Positions 35,554 to 46,454 of a stretch of DNA of 64,000 nucleotides are shown in pieces; position 1 is the stretch's first letter, and every line of letters starts with the position of its first letter. Below the pieces are notes generated by a model. The model made no database searches and was not told the origin of the DNA. It saw nothing but the letters and a program-made list of their open reading frames with translations. The position numbers and the translations under genes were made by a program. Location: contig CM030842.1 of assembly GCA_018105865.1 (NCBI GenBank), positions 11,801,367 through 11,865,366 of the forward strand, read 5' to 3'. This DNA is from Metaphire vulgaris (Eukaryota > Annelida > Clitellata > Crassiclitellata > Megascolecidae).

Positions 35554-36444
35554 ATGACGGCAGCAGCCGTAGTCGTCATCATCAACCTCCTCCTCATCGG
35601 TGGCGTCCAGTCGCTTCCACGAACCCCCGTCCCCGGCGGGGTCGTCGTCAAGCGTCCTGCGTCCGGGGGGTCGGTCCCCGGACGCCCGTGTTTGCCGATA
35701 CCGCTGGAAGTGCTGTGGAAGAAGCTGGAGACGGCGGCGACGACGAGGCAGTCTCTCAACCGATTCCGAGCTCCCTCCGGCCTTCCTCTTGTGCCGCCCG
35801 AACCAATCGCCGCCGCCGCCGCCGTCGGAGGTGGAGGAGGAGGAGGTCACGGAGTTCGACGCCGTAGGTCACCGTCAACTGGAACGGATCACGACGTCGT
35901 TCGAAGGTCAGTTACGGCGACGGACCGACGGGGATCGCCGGGGGCTTCGGTCACTCCATCGGTCAAACGAGGGCCTCGCCAGAGACCGTCGCCGAAACCA
36001 AAGCGCACGAGAGACTCCCGACTGAGGAATCTTAACACGTCGTCATCGCAGACCGTAGAGATGGCGATCGTCGAGAGGTCGAACTGGATGTGCCGGCTGG
36101 AAACGGAGTGGAAGCGCATGGAAGAGGACGTCTTTCCGCCCCTCGTCGAGACGGGCAGGTGCGCCCAGAGCACCTGTATGATGGGGCTGTACTCCTGCAT
36201 CCCCCGCCAGTACGCCGTCAAGGTGCTCAAACGGGTTCCCGACCAGTGCAATCCTCTGCCGCGGAGCGTCGCCGCCGTCGCCGGTCAGTCCAATGCCACC
36301 GTCTTCGAAGAAGTCTGGGCGTTTTCCGAGTATCACGTGACCGTCGGGTGCGAATGTGCCAAACGAAGGGAGACGGGAGTTTTCACCCTCAAACCACCCT
36401 CCGCCCCGTCGTCGTCGAAGCCTCGAGAAAGGTCGGTGGCCTAA
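35554..36444 (+). CDS. trk: Secreted Trunk/PTTH-like cystine-knot ligand
   Basis: 296 residues in one coding exon. A splice acceptor (CTTTTATTTCAACAG) lies 12 bp before the ATG, so the 5' UTR is spliced. A hydrophobic signal peptide (about residues 1-20, cleavage probably after VQS) is followed by a low-complexity Pro/Ala/Gly pro-region with basic processing sites, RRRR (about 100) and KPKR. The C-terminal domain has cysteines at about 180, 203, 208, 215, 232, 266 and 268. Its motifs are FPPLVETGRC, YSCIPRQYAVKVLKR and a closing VTVGCEC, in the spacing of Trunk and prothoracicotropic hormone, which are distant relatives of Noggin. N247 (NAT) is a likely glycosylation site. In insects these ligands activate the Torso receptor kinase; its partner here is unknown. 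A Noggin-like assignment is the main alternative, but the Cys-X-Cys end and Y-V-VL pattern favour Trunk. Confidence 0.75.
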   Translation: MTAAAVVVIINLLLIGGVQSLPRTPVPGGVVVKRPASGGSVPGRPCLPIPLEVLWKKLETAATTRQSLNRFRAPSGLPLVPPEPIAAAAAVGGGGGGGHGVRRRRSPSTGTDHDVVRRSVTATDRRGSPGASVTPSVKRGPRQRPSPKPKRTRDSRLRNLNTSSSQTVEMAIVERSNWMCRLETEWKRMEEDVFPPLVETGRCAQSTCMMGLYSCIPRQYAVKVLKRVPDQCNPLPRSVAAVAGQSNATVFEEVWAFSEYHVTVGCECAKRRETGVFTLKPPSAPSSSKPRERSVA

Positions 36445-36459
36445 GAAACGCGTCACAGA

Positions 36460-36539
36460 TTAACCCCTTAACTGGGGATCCCGGATATATCCGTCCATTT
36501 TACATTGAGTTACAGTTAAATACACGGTTAAGGGGTTAA
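36460..36539. mobile_element. 80-bp piggyBac-like MITE (copy 2)
   Basis: TTAA at both ends, inverted CCCCTTAAC and GGTTAAGGGG, 96 percent identical to the copy at 6624-6703. It starts 15 bp after the Trunk-like stop codon, so it lies in that gene's 3' UTR. Confidence 0.85.
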
Positions 36540-36812
36540 TTAAGCCATCAATTCGCTTTCAGTGTAATATTTTAGAACCGCGAGCAGTCGGAAAACAGAT
36601 GTCCTGCCTCAACTGTCAGTTTTAGACATTCGTGCTGTTGAAACTAATTTCTAAAGAAACATGTTCTGATTAGTCGACGTATAGTGCGTCCCTGAGACAT
36701 GAAATAGTGTAGTCAAATTGCACGCTTATGTAGAGGTACAGAATTCTACTACAAATGAATTCAGTGTGTAGGCCTATACCATGGATTCATCTACAAGACC
36801 TATAGTATAGAC

Positions 36813-37576
36813 CAGTGTTTCCCAAACTGTGGGGGGCTGCGACCCAAAGTGGGTTGCAGGGCTCATTCTAGTGGGTCGCGGGGTAACGCGAAATTAGATT
36901 CCAAAATATCATTTTCTAAGCAATGCCACAATGTCACCAGCCTTAAAAGTTGCAAGTAGGCTTAGGTTTTAAGAAATTTATATGCCTGAAATCCTCCATA
37001 CACGGCTTATGTTCAAATGATTAGTGTTTTATCAAATTTTAGTCAAAAGTAAGTTTGCAAGTCTTCAAAAAGTTTGGGAAGCCCTAGGACGCTAGCGTCC
37101 TAGCCTATAGTATTTTTAAAATTAATATTATTTCGCAATAGCGCAAGAAAAGCGTATTCCGACCATTTTGCTCTGAAACTCCAATAACAATAGGAATCTG
37201 GTTTTGATAAAGACGGACCTTTGAGGTTAAGCGATTTTGCCATACTCATAAGATTTTTAAGACGCGTAATAAAGGTATGTTCCTGGCAAAATTTTAAAAG
37301 AGACATTTTTCAAGAAATTTCAATATCTATTTCTCATTTTGTCCGATTTAGCAAAAATATGAATAATTCTGTATAAGATATTTGCCATATTTCCATTCGA
37401 ATTGAATAATAACTTTTGTTTTGCCATTTATTCAGAACTAAGAAGATTCTCTTTTCAACTAACGTTCGCCAGATGGCCTAATGCATTTTTTATATTACAT
37501 GCTATTTTTAGGGTCGCTGCACGCTAAAAAAACCCGCTGAAGTGGGCTGCGGTTCCGAAATGTTTGGGAAACACAG
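36813..37576. mobile_element. Non-autonomous hAT element, 764 bp
   Basis: The ends CAGTGTTTCCCAAACTGTGG and TGTTTGGGAAACACAG are inverted, and a perfect 8-bp duplication (GTATAGAC) flanks them. The inner GGGCTGCGACCC and GGGTCGC phrases are typical of this hAT type. The only open frames are short (68 codons on the - strand), so no transposase is made. Confidence 0.9.
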
Positions 37577-37810
37577 GTATAGACGGTCCATCCTTTATAG
37601 AGAGTCGATGGAGAAAAACACGGGGACTGAAATCATGTTTAAAAATTCAACATAAACTGCACAGATTTAAAATCCTACATAGACTATTAGGCCTAGATTT
37701 CTGCAACCCGAGGTAGAACTTTCCAAAGCTATGCGCTTTCAATATTGTCATTGAGTATAATAATAGTTAGCAACCATAGGCGGCGCACTCCTATCGGCCC
37801 CGTCGGCCCA

Positions 37811-37840
37811 GGCCGGGGTACTTTTAAAAGTGCCCCGGCC
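37811..37840. repeat. GC-rich hairpin
   Basis: A 30-bp near-perfect palindrome: GGCCGGGGTACTT and AAGTGCCCCGGCC flank four bases. A partial second copy follows at 37851. It sits in a GGCGGCGCACTCC-flanked segment that may be another small MITE. Confidence 0.6.
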
Positions 37841-37934
37841 CGCCATAGGCCGGGCCGGGGTACTTTTTAAGAAGTGAGAACTGAAGAATTGCAATTCTAT
37901 TAAATTGTTTGATTTAATTTTCATTTCCAATTCA

Positions 37935-38310
37935 GAAGGGAGCTGTTGTCGTGGGAGGGCGCATGCACTGCTGAATAAATAAGTCTTTACAGTAGCAGGA
38001 TCAGATAAGATCAGATATAGGCATATCATATACTCATTTAACCCGAAGGCGTCAAACACGGTAGTCAGAGACTTATTAGATTAGATGAAAAGACGGAGAT
38101 TAAATTAGATTAGATTAAAAGACGGAAGAAGGCACTGAGACGAAGGAGGGAGCTGCTGTAGCGGGAGGGCGAATGCATTGCCGAATAAGGCTTTATAGTA
38201 GCAAGATCAGATAAGTATGTCATATACACATCTAATCCGAAGGTGTCAAACACCGTAGCAACGTATGTGTATCAGTTGACATCAGATTAAAAGACGGATG
38301 AAGGCACTTA
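37935..38310. repeat. Tandem duplication of about 200 bp
   Basis: 37935-38130 and 38143-38310 share GGGAGGGCG.ATGCA.TGC, TTTA.AGTAGCA.GATCAGAT, CCGAAGG.GTCAAACAC and AAAAGACGGA.GAAGGCACT. Identity is roughly 80-85 percent. Confidence 0.75.
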
Positions 38311-39006
38311 AGTTAGACGAACGAAATGGGGAGACGGCCGAAGGACAGCAAAAGGTGCCAGGAAGAGCGGGGGCACCAGGAAGCAGTAGAGGGCGCTAGA
38401 GAGTGTTTCATCCAGAGAGGGCAGTCGGAATTGAGTCTCGATCGAAACGGATCAGTTAGATCTTCACTGACACTGTGTTCGCGTAAATCGCGGAAACAAT
38501 CTTACGGCTTCAGCGATTCAATCGGCCAACAGCGTTTCGCCATCCATACATGTATGGACAAGTTTGCTGTTAAACGTCGTAAGCTGAATATATCGAAGGC
38601 CCTGAACAAACTGTAAGTACTTCGGATAATACAACATCTGCGGAAATTATTCCATAGTGATGAGTGCAGGACTAGGACTATAATACGAGAAACTAACCGT
38701 CTAAGACTCAACACTTGACATGGACATCCCGGGAATTATGGGACACCCCCAGTTGTTTTTCTCCATAGTTTTTCATCATTCCCAATCCCATTGTATGGAG
38801 ACCCTTTGATATTCTTGATTTTATATCTTCTTGCTGACTGCCGTCTCTTTCAATCACACCTCCAACACTTCTGAATGACCAGACTTTTTCCATTTCTATG
38901 TCCATTCACTGTAATATTCACGGGGTTTGTATTCCCTGTAGTTATTTCTTCGTTCCCCACCATCCAAGACGTACCGTGAAGATGGGAGAACGGTCGTTAG
39001 TAAGTT
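38311..39006. other. Unassigned stretch
   Basis: Open frames at 38326-38616 (+) and 38502-38714 (-) are not recognised. The phrase GACATCCCGGGAATTATGGG and what follows show no coding signal. Confidence 0.3.
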
Positions 39007-39278
39007 CAGTGGCGTAGCCAAGAGGGGTTGGGGGTTAAAGTCTTCCCTTGGCCGCCGAAACATTTTTAATGAGTTTCCGTGTATTTTTTGACGCGTCGTT
39101 GGGGTCAAACCCCCTTGGCTATAGACGGTAAAGGTTTAAGAGGCGAGGACCTTTTTTTGCTTGTCAGCTAAAAAAGTAGAGGTGATAACGTTTTTTTGCT
39201 GCTCAGGATTTTTCCAAAGTTGGTCACATTCAAAACTAAAAACCAAACCCCCTTCCGAAAATCCTGGCTACGCCACTG
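39007..39278. mobile_element. hAT-like MITE, family A (copy 4)
   Basis: The inverted ends CAGTGGCGTAGCCA and TGGCTACGCCACTG are flanked by a perfect duplication, AGTAAGTT. Core motifs are at about 39146 and 39183. Confidence 0.92.
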
Positions 39279-39837
39279 AGTAAGTTAGTTAGGCACCTCG
39301 ACCCTCAGCGCCCGCGGGCGCTGCCGCTAAACTAGTAAACAATTGTTTTTTATTGTCTTCCGCCGCCTATGTTAGCAACGGTTTTACTCACGTGTAGACT
39401 GCTCAAGGTACTATAAGTGTCTTGCTCAGAAAGAAGTAGGCTAGACTCCGGTAGAGCCTGTCTTAGATCTAGGCGCGTAGAGAGAATAGAGGTTAATGGG
39501 TTAATGACTTGGCAACACCATTTCTGGATGATTCGAATATTTTGAGGGTAACTACTAATAAAAGTTAGGCCTATGCGTCAAATTACGATGTGAAATTTTT
39601 TTACGGACTCCAGACTTACTTACTAGCCTATAGCATCAAATGTACCCCTTGTGCTTCGTGCTTTTGTCCTGATGTCTAAGTGAGATTTCCATCAAGGATA
39701 GAAGCATTTCGTATGCGACACACAAACTATTTCAATTGTTTTCAAATACTTTCAGATAATCTGGAATTTTAAGATAGCAAATATGTGGCCTAAAGCGATA
39801 GCCACACGACAAGAGTTGATAATGGGTCATTCATAAT

Positions 39838-39990
39838 TATCCATGACCCACATGACCCACGACCCATTCGACCTGTGACCCATTGACCCACGACCCATGT
39901 GACCCATAACCCATGTGACCCATAACCCTTGTGACCCATAACCCACGTGACCAATAACCCATGTGACCCATGACCCATGTGACCCTTTTC
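39838..39990. repeat. 16-bp minisatellite
   Basis: The unit CCCATGTGACCCATAA and variants repeat about nine times. The - strand frame (Gly/His/Trp-rich) is a by-product. Confidence 0.9.
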
Positions 39991-41013
39991 CATCTCTGTA
40001 CACGACCAGTTAACGTGCCTTGACTTTTTATACTTGAATACTGACCCTAGGAATTCGATACTTGGTTGTGAATATGTTGCTAAGTGAATCAGGCTTTTTA
40101 GCAGCTTGTTAGCTTTGTAGATTTAGACGGATGTTCATGCAATGGTGCTGAGCGAATGTACGTAAATATGATATGTTATACTGTATGTACTATTGAGCGG
40201 ACCAACGTGTTTCAAGGTTTTTATAATTCCACGCAAATGCTTTTATAAGCGAATTGACAATCACTTAAAAGGACTTCAATTGGCGCCATTATTTCCTTCA
40301 AAAACTCGCATTTTAAACGAGTTATCGCGGTCAGACGACCGTTACCCGAATAATAATTGTTCTTTAAGACTTAAATAGAAATCTTGATTGCCTACAACTT
40401 TTTATAATCAATAATTATTATATTTAACATGTCCAATGAATAAGATGTATGTAATTGTTAAACAAATTACTTACTATGGGCTTACTATGGAAAGTACTAC
40501 AACTGTTTTTCAATGTTTAACGTCACATTAATTAAGTAATAAGATTAATTCGTGCAATTGAATCGAAAATGCCTTGCGCGTTTACTTACTTCTAATCTGC
40601 TGATTTTAATGCAGTTTGATTGAATTTAAGTTTTTTTAAACTTCATTGTTCGAACATTTGTTTAAATTTATTTTAATTCAATGTTGATCATGGTAACAGG
40701 TCTTACGCACACGATGTTTCTACCAATTCGACAAAAAGTGTGCTTCATTTGTGACTTTCCGAACAATTGTATGATATTTAACGTCTTTTTTTAAACAGCG
40801 GTATTTGTTAAAAGATCCAATTTGTCGTAAAGTCGTCGTTTTGCGTTTGCTTTTTGCTGTAGAAATTCTGCTATTTATGTACAAATCAATAAATGTTAGT
40901 GTTTAACTCATAGTATGCTTCTGAAGAAAAAACTGTGGAAAGAAATACAATTGACTCATCTTGGCGAAATCTGTGTTTAATTAATCATTGCATAACAGTT
41001 GAAAGTTCGAAAT
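39991..41013. other. AT-rich desert
   Basis: No gene, element end or tandem repeat is recognised over about 1 kb. 39279-39837 is similar, with one TAGGCCTA at 39566. Confidence 0.4.
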
Positions 41014-41225
41014 GACTTAAGTAAGTAAGTAAAAACGAAATTTTTATAGCGCTGTCCGAAAGCTTAGCGCAGTGCACCAGCTTATTCACGAGTGTAATCC
41101 ATGTAAATTCCACAGAGTCCGTAATCCATAGTCCGTGGTGGTCAAGGTTGTAAATCCCAATAGGCCTAAGCAGTCGTAGAAAAGTATTTTTACGAAGGGT
41201 GATAACAAGATTTGCGGCGAATAGA
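41014..41225 (-). mobile_element. SINE-like repeat with a (TTAC)n tail
   Basis: On the - strand this is the same repeat as 26745-26960, ending in a TTACTTACTTAC tail (seen here as GTAAGTAAGTAA at the left). A GACAGCGCTATAAAAATTTC segment precedes the tail. TAGGCCTA at 41161 lies inside it but is absent from the other copy. Confidence 0.7.
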
Positions 41226-41394
41226 ATGTAGGCCTATGATAAAGATTTCAACACAAGATTTTTGAAAAGAATAGTTTTAATTTATTTTTGCAAGGTTTCT
41301 GAGTTTGTCAAAGTATCAAGATGGAACCTAGATTTTATAGTTGTCCGATAGAAAATAATAATAATAATAATGTGATTTAAAGTGGTTTAGAAGG

Positions 41395-41692
41395 CAGTGG
41401 CGGTTCCACGTGGGGATGAGTGGGGATGCATCCCCCACTGGACTTTCGGAGTTACTTTTTGCTTGTGAAAACCTATGTGTGGGCACAAGTCTAGTAAAAC
41501 CAACTGGGGGAATGACCTTTTTTGCTTGTCAACCTATTTTTTCGGGAAAAGCGTAGTAAAATTAGGGATATAATTCCCCTTCTCAGCCTCTGTCGGCAAC
41601 GTTTAATGATTTTTTCCTTCTAGTTTTATCCTCCACCAACTTTCTATGAATTGATTCATCCCATCCACGAAGAAATCCTTGAACCGCCACTG
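41395..41692. mobile_element. hAT-like MITE, family C (copy 4)
   Basis: The ends CAGTGGCGGTTCCACG and TGAACCGCCACTG are inverted. It sits in the repeat phrase AGTGGTTTAGGAGGCTAAG that is intact at 48405 and 58155; TTTAGAAG and TTTAGGAG are the duplicated target. A core motif is at about 41514. Confidence 0.85.
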
Positions 41693-41973
41693 TTTAGGAG
41701 GCTAAGTAAGCCTGCGAGAAAACCACTGTAGTAACTCTTCGCATCGAATCGCATTCAATAAAGCTAATCGCTTTAAAACGTGTCCTATACATCGGCAATA
41801 ACAAATGGGAATCTCACTGCTCCTCACTCTTTCTTTCCACTGCTTTCCTTTCATAGATCTCTGAAACTGAACTGGTCTTTTGGGTCTTTTGCGACATGGA
41901 TTTGGAGAACCATCGATACACGCATTTGAATATATATCGGTGCAATCGAAGTTCATTTCTAATTAAGTAAACC

Positions 41974-42141
41974 CAGGGTGCGATTTGTGACCTGGAGCAG
42001 TGGGGGGATATGTCGAACTTGGGGGGGGATGTAGTTGTTGGAAACTGTAGCAGTGGGGGATGTAGTGGTGGGGGATGTAGCAGTAGGGGGGATGCAGTTG
42101 GGCAGTGGGGGGAAGATTCCCCCCCCGCAAATCGCGCCCTG
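41974..42141. mobile_element. hAT-like MITE, family D (copy 2)
   Basis: The ends CAGGGTGCGATTTGTG and CGCAAATCGCGCCCTG are inverted, with a perfect duplication AGTAAACC. It interrupts the array at a unit junction. Confidence 0.9.
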
Positions 42142-42480
42142 AGTAAACCTTAAATGGAAAGTTGTAGTGATCATGTTTGAAATTTCACTCTAAAAATTTC
42201 CAAATTGCCGTATGCCGTATCATGCCAAATGAAGAATAATGATGATGATAAGTTAATTTATGTCAAAGGCGCTTTTAGTCAAAAGCGCCGCTGCTAGTGA
42301 ACAGCTGGACTCGAAAAACCAACACGTTCATAGCAGCTACCACAACACGCCTAAGCGCAACCAACTCAATACAAAGACGTTTCAGCTCCATATCTTCATT
42401 CGACTGTGGTTTCAGTTTAAATCCGAGTTTTCGTCGTGACTGAGATACCAGATACTGGTCCTAGACTTTTGCCTCTAAAG

Positions 42481-42848
42481 CAGTGGCTCTCAGGTCCCCT
42501 TTGCATCGCGGACCACCTTTGAAGATCAAAAATTTCTCGCGGGCCACCTGAAAATTGAGAAAAATCATGACAAGCGAAAAAGGGGGGTCATCGCGTGTGA
42601 TCTTCGTCCCTCGCCAGTGCATCAAGAATCAAAAAAGGTCGTCACCTTACTTAATTGTGCTGCTTGCTCTAAAGAATGTTGGGTCCGGGCACCCAAGAGG
42701 GGTTAACCCCAACCCTTCTTTGGCTACGCCACTGACATGGAAATATATATGTCTAATTTTATTAACGTTTTTTCAGAATTGTCCGCGGACCACTAGACCC
42801 CTCTCGCGGACCACTTTTGGTCCGCGGACCACGGGTTGAGAACCACTG
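42481..42848. mobile_element. hAT-like MITE, family I (Charlie-type ends)
   Basis: The ends CAGTGGCTCTCAGG and GGTTGAGAACCACTG are inverted; a perfect duplication CTCTAAAG flanks them. Core motifs are at about 42569 and 42631. The interior also carries a piece of family A (GGGGTTAACCCC..TTGGCTACGCCACTG at 42697-42735), so two families have recombined. Confidence 0.9.
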
Positions 42849-44534
42849 CTCTAAAGCATAACTAGGCCTAATTCAGTTCAGCATTGCATCGCCATCTGGC
42901 GAATTATGAACGTCGCTTCTTACGTAAAACAAAATTCCAATCACACGAGGATGTAATTCTAATCGAATATAGGGCAAGTTCGTCTTGCAAATTCCTCTTT
43001 TTACTATTTGCAGCAATCTAAGCATCAAAAGAACCAGACCATAATTATATTGGTGTAGTGTTCCGCAAGACCAATGTTTGGCATTTCTCTTTTGTTCAAC
43101 AAGAAACCTTTATTTAGCGTCACTTTGTATTTATACATTAGAGAGATGCCGCTTAACCGCTGGGCTATTTAACGGCGGATTCGATGGATCATAAAAAGGG
43201 CAAAATGCTAGAACAGATTATATTCTGTTCTTAAAATGAAACGCAAAATACAAAATATTAAAGGGCATTAAATCAAGATCCATGTATAGTTATAGGCCGT
43301 ATCTTTTACTTTCCAATCCTATTCTATCAACCAGTTCCTGTGATTCTTTTTCTGATGTTGCCAATAGGGTCATATAATCAGTATATCTTTATTTTAAGTT
43401 TCCCTGAACGTAAATTCCTGGAGAAATGCCTGGCCTAGAGAACCAATTGAAATTTACACCTATGCGATCAAATAGGCCAATAGCTGATAGTTAATTATTC
43501 TGTCGATATACAGTATGACCGACGTGCATTCTAAGCCCTACATCGGCAATAACAAATGGTAACCTCACTGATTCCCACTCCCACATTCATAAATCTCTGG
43601 AATTGACCTGGTCTTTTACGATATGGAGTACCATCTGTTCATAAAAGTTGATAAATAGATAAACCTTAAATGGAAAGTTGTAACGGCGATCATGTTTAAA
43701 ATTTCACTCAAAAATTCCCAAAGTGCCGTCACATGCCAAATTCAGACTACAAAGTTTCGGCTCCAAATCTAAGAATCTTTACTCGGCTGAGATTTGAACC
43801 CAGATTTTCGTCGTGACTGGGAGACTAGAGCTACCATTGGTCCTACACTTTTCCCTCTCAAGAACAATTAATTCAGTGCATCGCCATCTGGCGAATTACG
43901 AACGACGCTTCTTATGCAAAACATAAATCCAATCACAAAAAGGTGCAATGCTAATCCTATATAACTATATATGATAAGTTCGTCTTTTAAATTCACATTT
44001 CCTACTATTTGCACCATTAATTTTTTGCAACAATTTAATTATCAAAAGAACCAAATCATATAATGATGCAGCGTTCTGCAAAGCCAATGTTTGGCATTTT
44101 TTTGTTCGACAAGAAACCTTTATTTACCCTCACTTTTTATTGATACATTAGAGACATTCCGCCTATCCGCTAGGCTCAGGCTGGAACGTGATAGCAGTTT
44201 GCCTATCAAGAACAAAGCGCAAAATGCGAGAACAGATTATATTCTGTTCTTAACTTTAGTGAAACGCAAAATACAAAATATTAAAGGGCATTAAATCGAG
44301 ATCCATCTATAGTTATAGGCCGTATCTTTTACTTTCCAATCCTATTCTATCAATCAGTTCTTGTAATTCTTTTCTGATGTCGCCAATAGGGTTGTGTCAT
44401 CAGCATATCTCTCTTTATTTTCTGTTACCCCGAACGAAAATTCCTGGAAAAATGCCTGGCCTAGAGGGCCAATAGAAATTTACACATATATCGTCAAATA
44501 GGCCAATGACTGATAATTATTCTGCCGATACATG

Positions 44535-44823
44535 CGATGGCGGTTCCAAAAATTCTTGGTGGGGGATGCTATAATTTTCTAGGAAGTTGGTGGGGGACGG
44601 AAAGACAAGCAACAAAAGAAAAGTTCAGTGGCATCTTATCTTTCGCTCACTAAATTTTATTAAACCTTGCCATAAAAAGGCTGACAAGCAAAAAAGGGTC
44701 ATTCGTGGTATATTGTCCACTAAATGTAAACAAAAATCTGACATCTTCCCGAAAAAGCGTGTCAAGCAAAAAAGCCCGGTGGGGATGCATCCCCAGTCAT
44801 CCCCCCACGTGGAACCGCCACTG
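44535..44823. mobile_element. hAT-like MITE, family C (copy 5)
   Basis: The ends CGATGGCGGTTCC and GTGGAACCGCCACTG are inverted; flanks GATACATG and GATGCATG agree at 7 of 8. Core motifs are at about 44682 and 44758. Confidence 0.85.
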
Positions 44824-44941
44824 GATGCATGACCGACGTGCATTCTAAGCCCTACATCGGCAATAACAAATGGTAACCTCACTGATTCCCACTCCCACAC
44901 TCATAAATCTCAGGAATTGACCTGGTCTTTTTTGCGGTCGG

Positions 44942-44945
<4 letters not shown>

Positions 44946-45000
<55 letters not shown>

Positions 45001-45415
45001 TTTATTTATTTGCAAACGAATGTAACATAAGATAAACATAATTCTTAACTAACAGCTACACATTCCACTATTATACAGTTGACAAAATAAAGTGGTTTCT
45101 TAGATAACCGAACGTAAAAGAGTGTAGACGATTCTTCACAGTATCATGTATTGAATGCAATCCAAACATTTCGCGGATGCAGTCAATCATTACTTTATTA
45201 TGTACATCAAAGATTTTACACACAGCCTGCTGTTCTGGACGATCCAAATTATCTAAAGTGCTCTTGTTCGGACAAGTGGCTTCAGTAGCATATAATATAG
45301 GCCTAATAGGTAAACAATACGATTGGAGTAAACCAACACATATCAACTCAGAAGAAGAGGATTTGCTCTTGCTGTACAACTTATTAAAGTTTTTATAGAT
45401 TTTCATTTTCGTCTC
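44946..45415 (-). mobile_element. LINE C-terminal fragment with an (AT)n end
   Basis: On the - strand 45406-45071 encodes LLQSYCLPI.PILYATEATC and AVCKIFDVHNK, then DCIREMFGLHSI. This is the region after the reverse-transcriptase core, with the pattern seen at 1236-1454. Past the stop come AAATAAATAAATAAC and a TA run (44946-44997). It lies inside the tandem array. Confidence 0.7.
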
Positions 45416-46454
45416 TGTTATTGATATCCTGAAATGACGACAGGTTCTCTAATTACAACCTATAGATTTAACGCCAAATGAAGAATGCAAAGGTTCACGT
45501 CTTCTTTCGGCGGAGGTTTGAACCCCCGGACTTTCGTCGTGACTGGGATACCAGAGATACAATTGGTCCGAGGCTTTTGCCTCTCAATGATAACTAATTC
45601 ACAAATGACGCATTGCATCGCCATCTGGCGAATTACGGACGTCGCTTCTTACGCAAAATAAAATTCCAATCACACGGTGTAATTCTAATCAAATATAGGA
45701 CAAGTTCGTTTTGCATATTCGTATTTTTTACTTTTGCAGCAATTTGGGCATCAAAAGAACCAGGTCATATATTGGTGTAGTGTCCCGCAAGAGCAATGTT
45801 TGGCGATTCTCTTTTGTTCAACATGAAACCTTTATATAACGTCGTCCTTCATGCATACATAAGAGAAATTCCGCTTAAACGCTAGATGAATTGTTTCCCT
45901 TACTACAATCATTTGCCTGTGAAGAATAAAGCGCAAAATGCGAGAACATTATTTTCTGTTCTTTGAAATGAAACGCCAACGAGAAAATATTAGGGCCAAC
46001 GGTGATTAAATCAAGATCCTTCTAAAGCTTAAAATATCAAAGGATCAAATCTAACTCTTACTGAAGCGTGTGTTGTCTTTGTATTAGAGGCGTCTCTGTA
46101 TAAACGTATTGAAGGTATTGTTCTATCCTGCGAGGCTAACATCTTGCGAATAACGATTGCGTTACAAAATACCCTTAATATGAAAGTCGCTCATTGTTAG
46201 AACATTGCAGAAACTGCTCAACCACACCCCCACTTTATGACCAATTACAACATCAGCCGAGTGCACCCCCGCCCCGCACGCACACACACACACACACACA
46301 CACACATCGTCTTCAGGACTGACGCGTCTTTAAGCAAACACAACAGTCGAGAGGCGTAGCCAAGGGTGAGGTTAAACCCCCTTGGCTGGCTGCCGACCCA
46401 ACATTTCAAAATTTCAATAGGCCTAAGTGTTATAGAATGTAAAGGTGTAAGGTG

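Larger units (their letters stand above)
41750..46030. repeat. Degenerate tandem array, unit about 1.1 kb
   Basis: Four units or parts can be aligned: a tail at about 41750-41965, one unit from 42142 to 43661, one from 43662 to about 44935, and a partial one at about 45455-46030. Shared landmarks are ACCTTAAATGGAAAGTTGTA, TTTCGTCGTGACTG, CATCGCCATCTGGCGAATTA, ATCAAAAGAACCA, CAATGTTTGGC, GAACAGATTATATTCTGTTC and TCGGCAATAACAAATGG. Each unit ends in GACCTGGTCTTTT, also found in the LINE 3' UTR at 24490. Younger MITEs and a LINE fragment are inserted. No protein is encoded. Confidence 0.8.

Noticed and set aside
35530..36456. Long - strand frames opposite the Trunk-like gene
   Set aside because: The + strand has a signal peptide, a cysteine pattern and a splice acceptor; the opposite frames have no such features.
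36813..37576. Possible transposase gene in the 764-bp hAT element
   Set aside because: The longest frame is 68 codons without hAT dimerisation or catalytic motifs.
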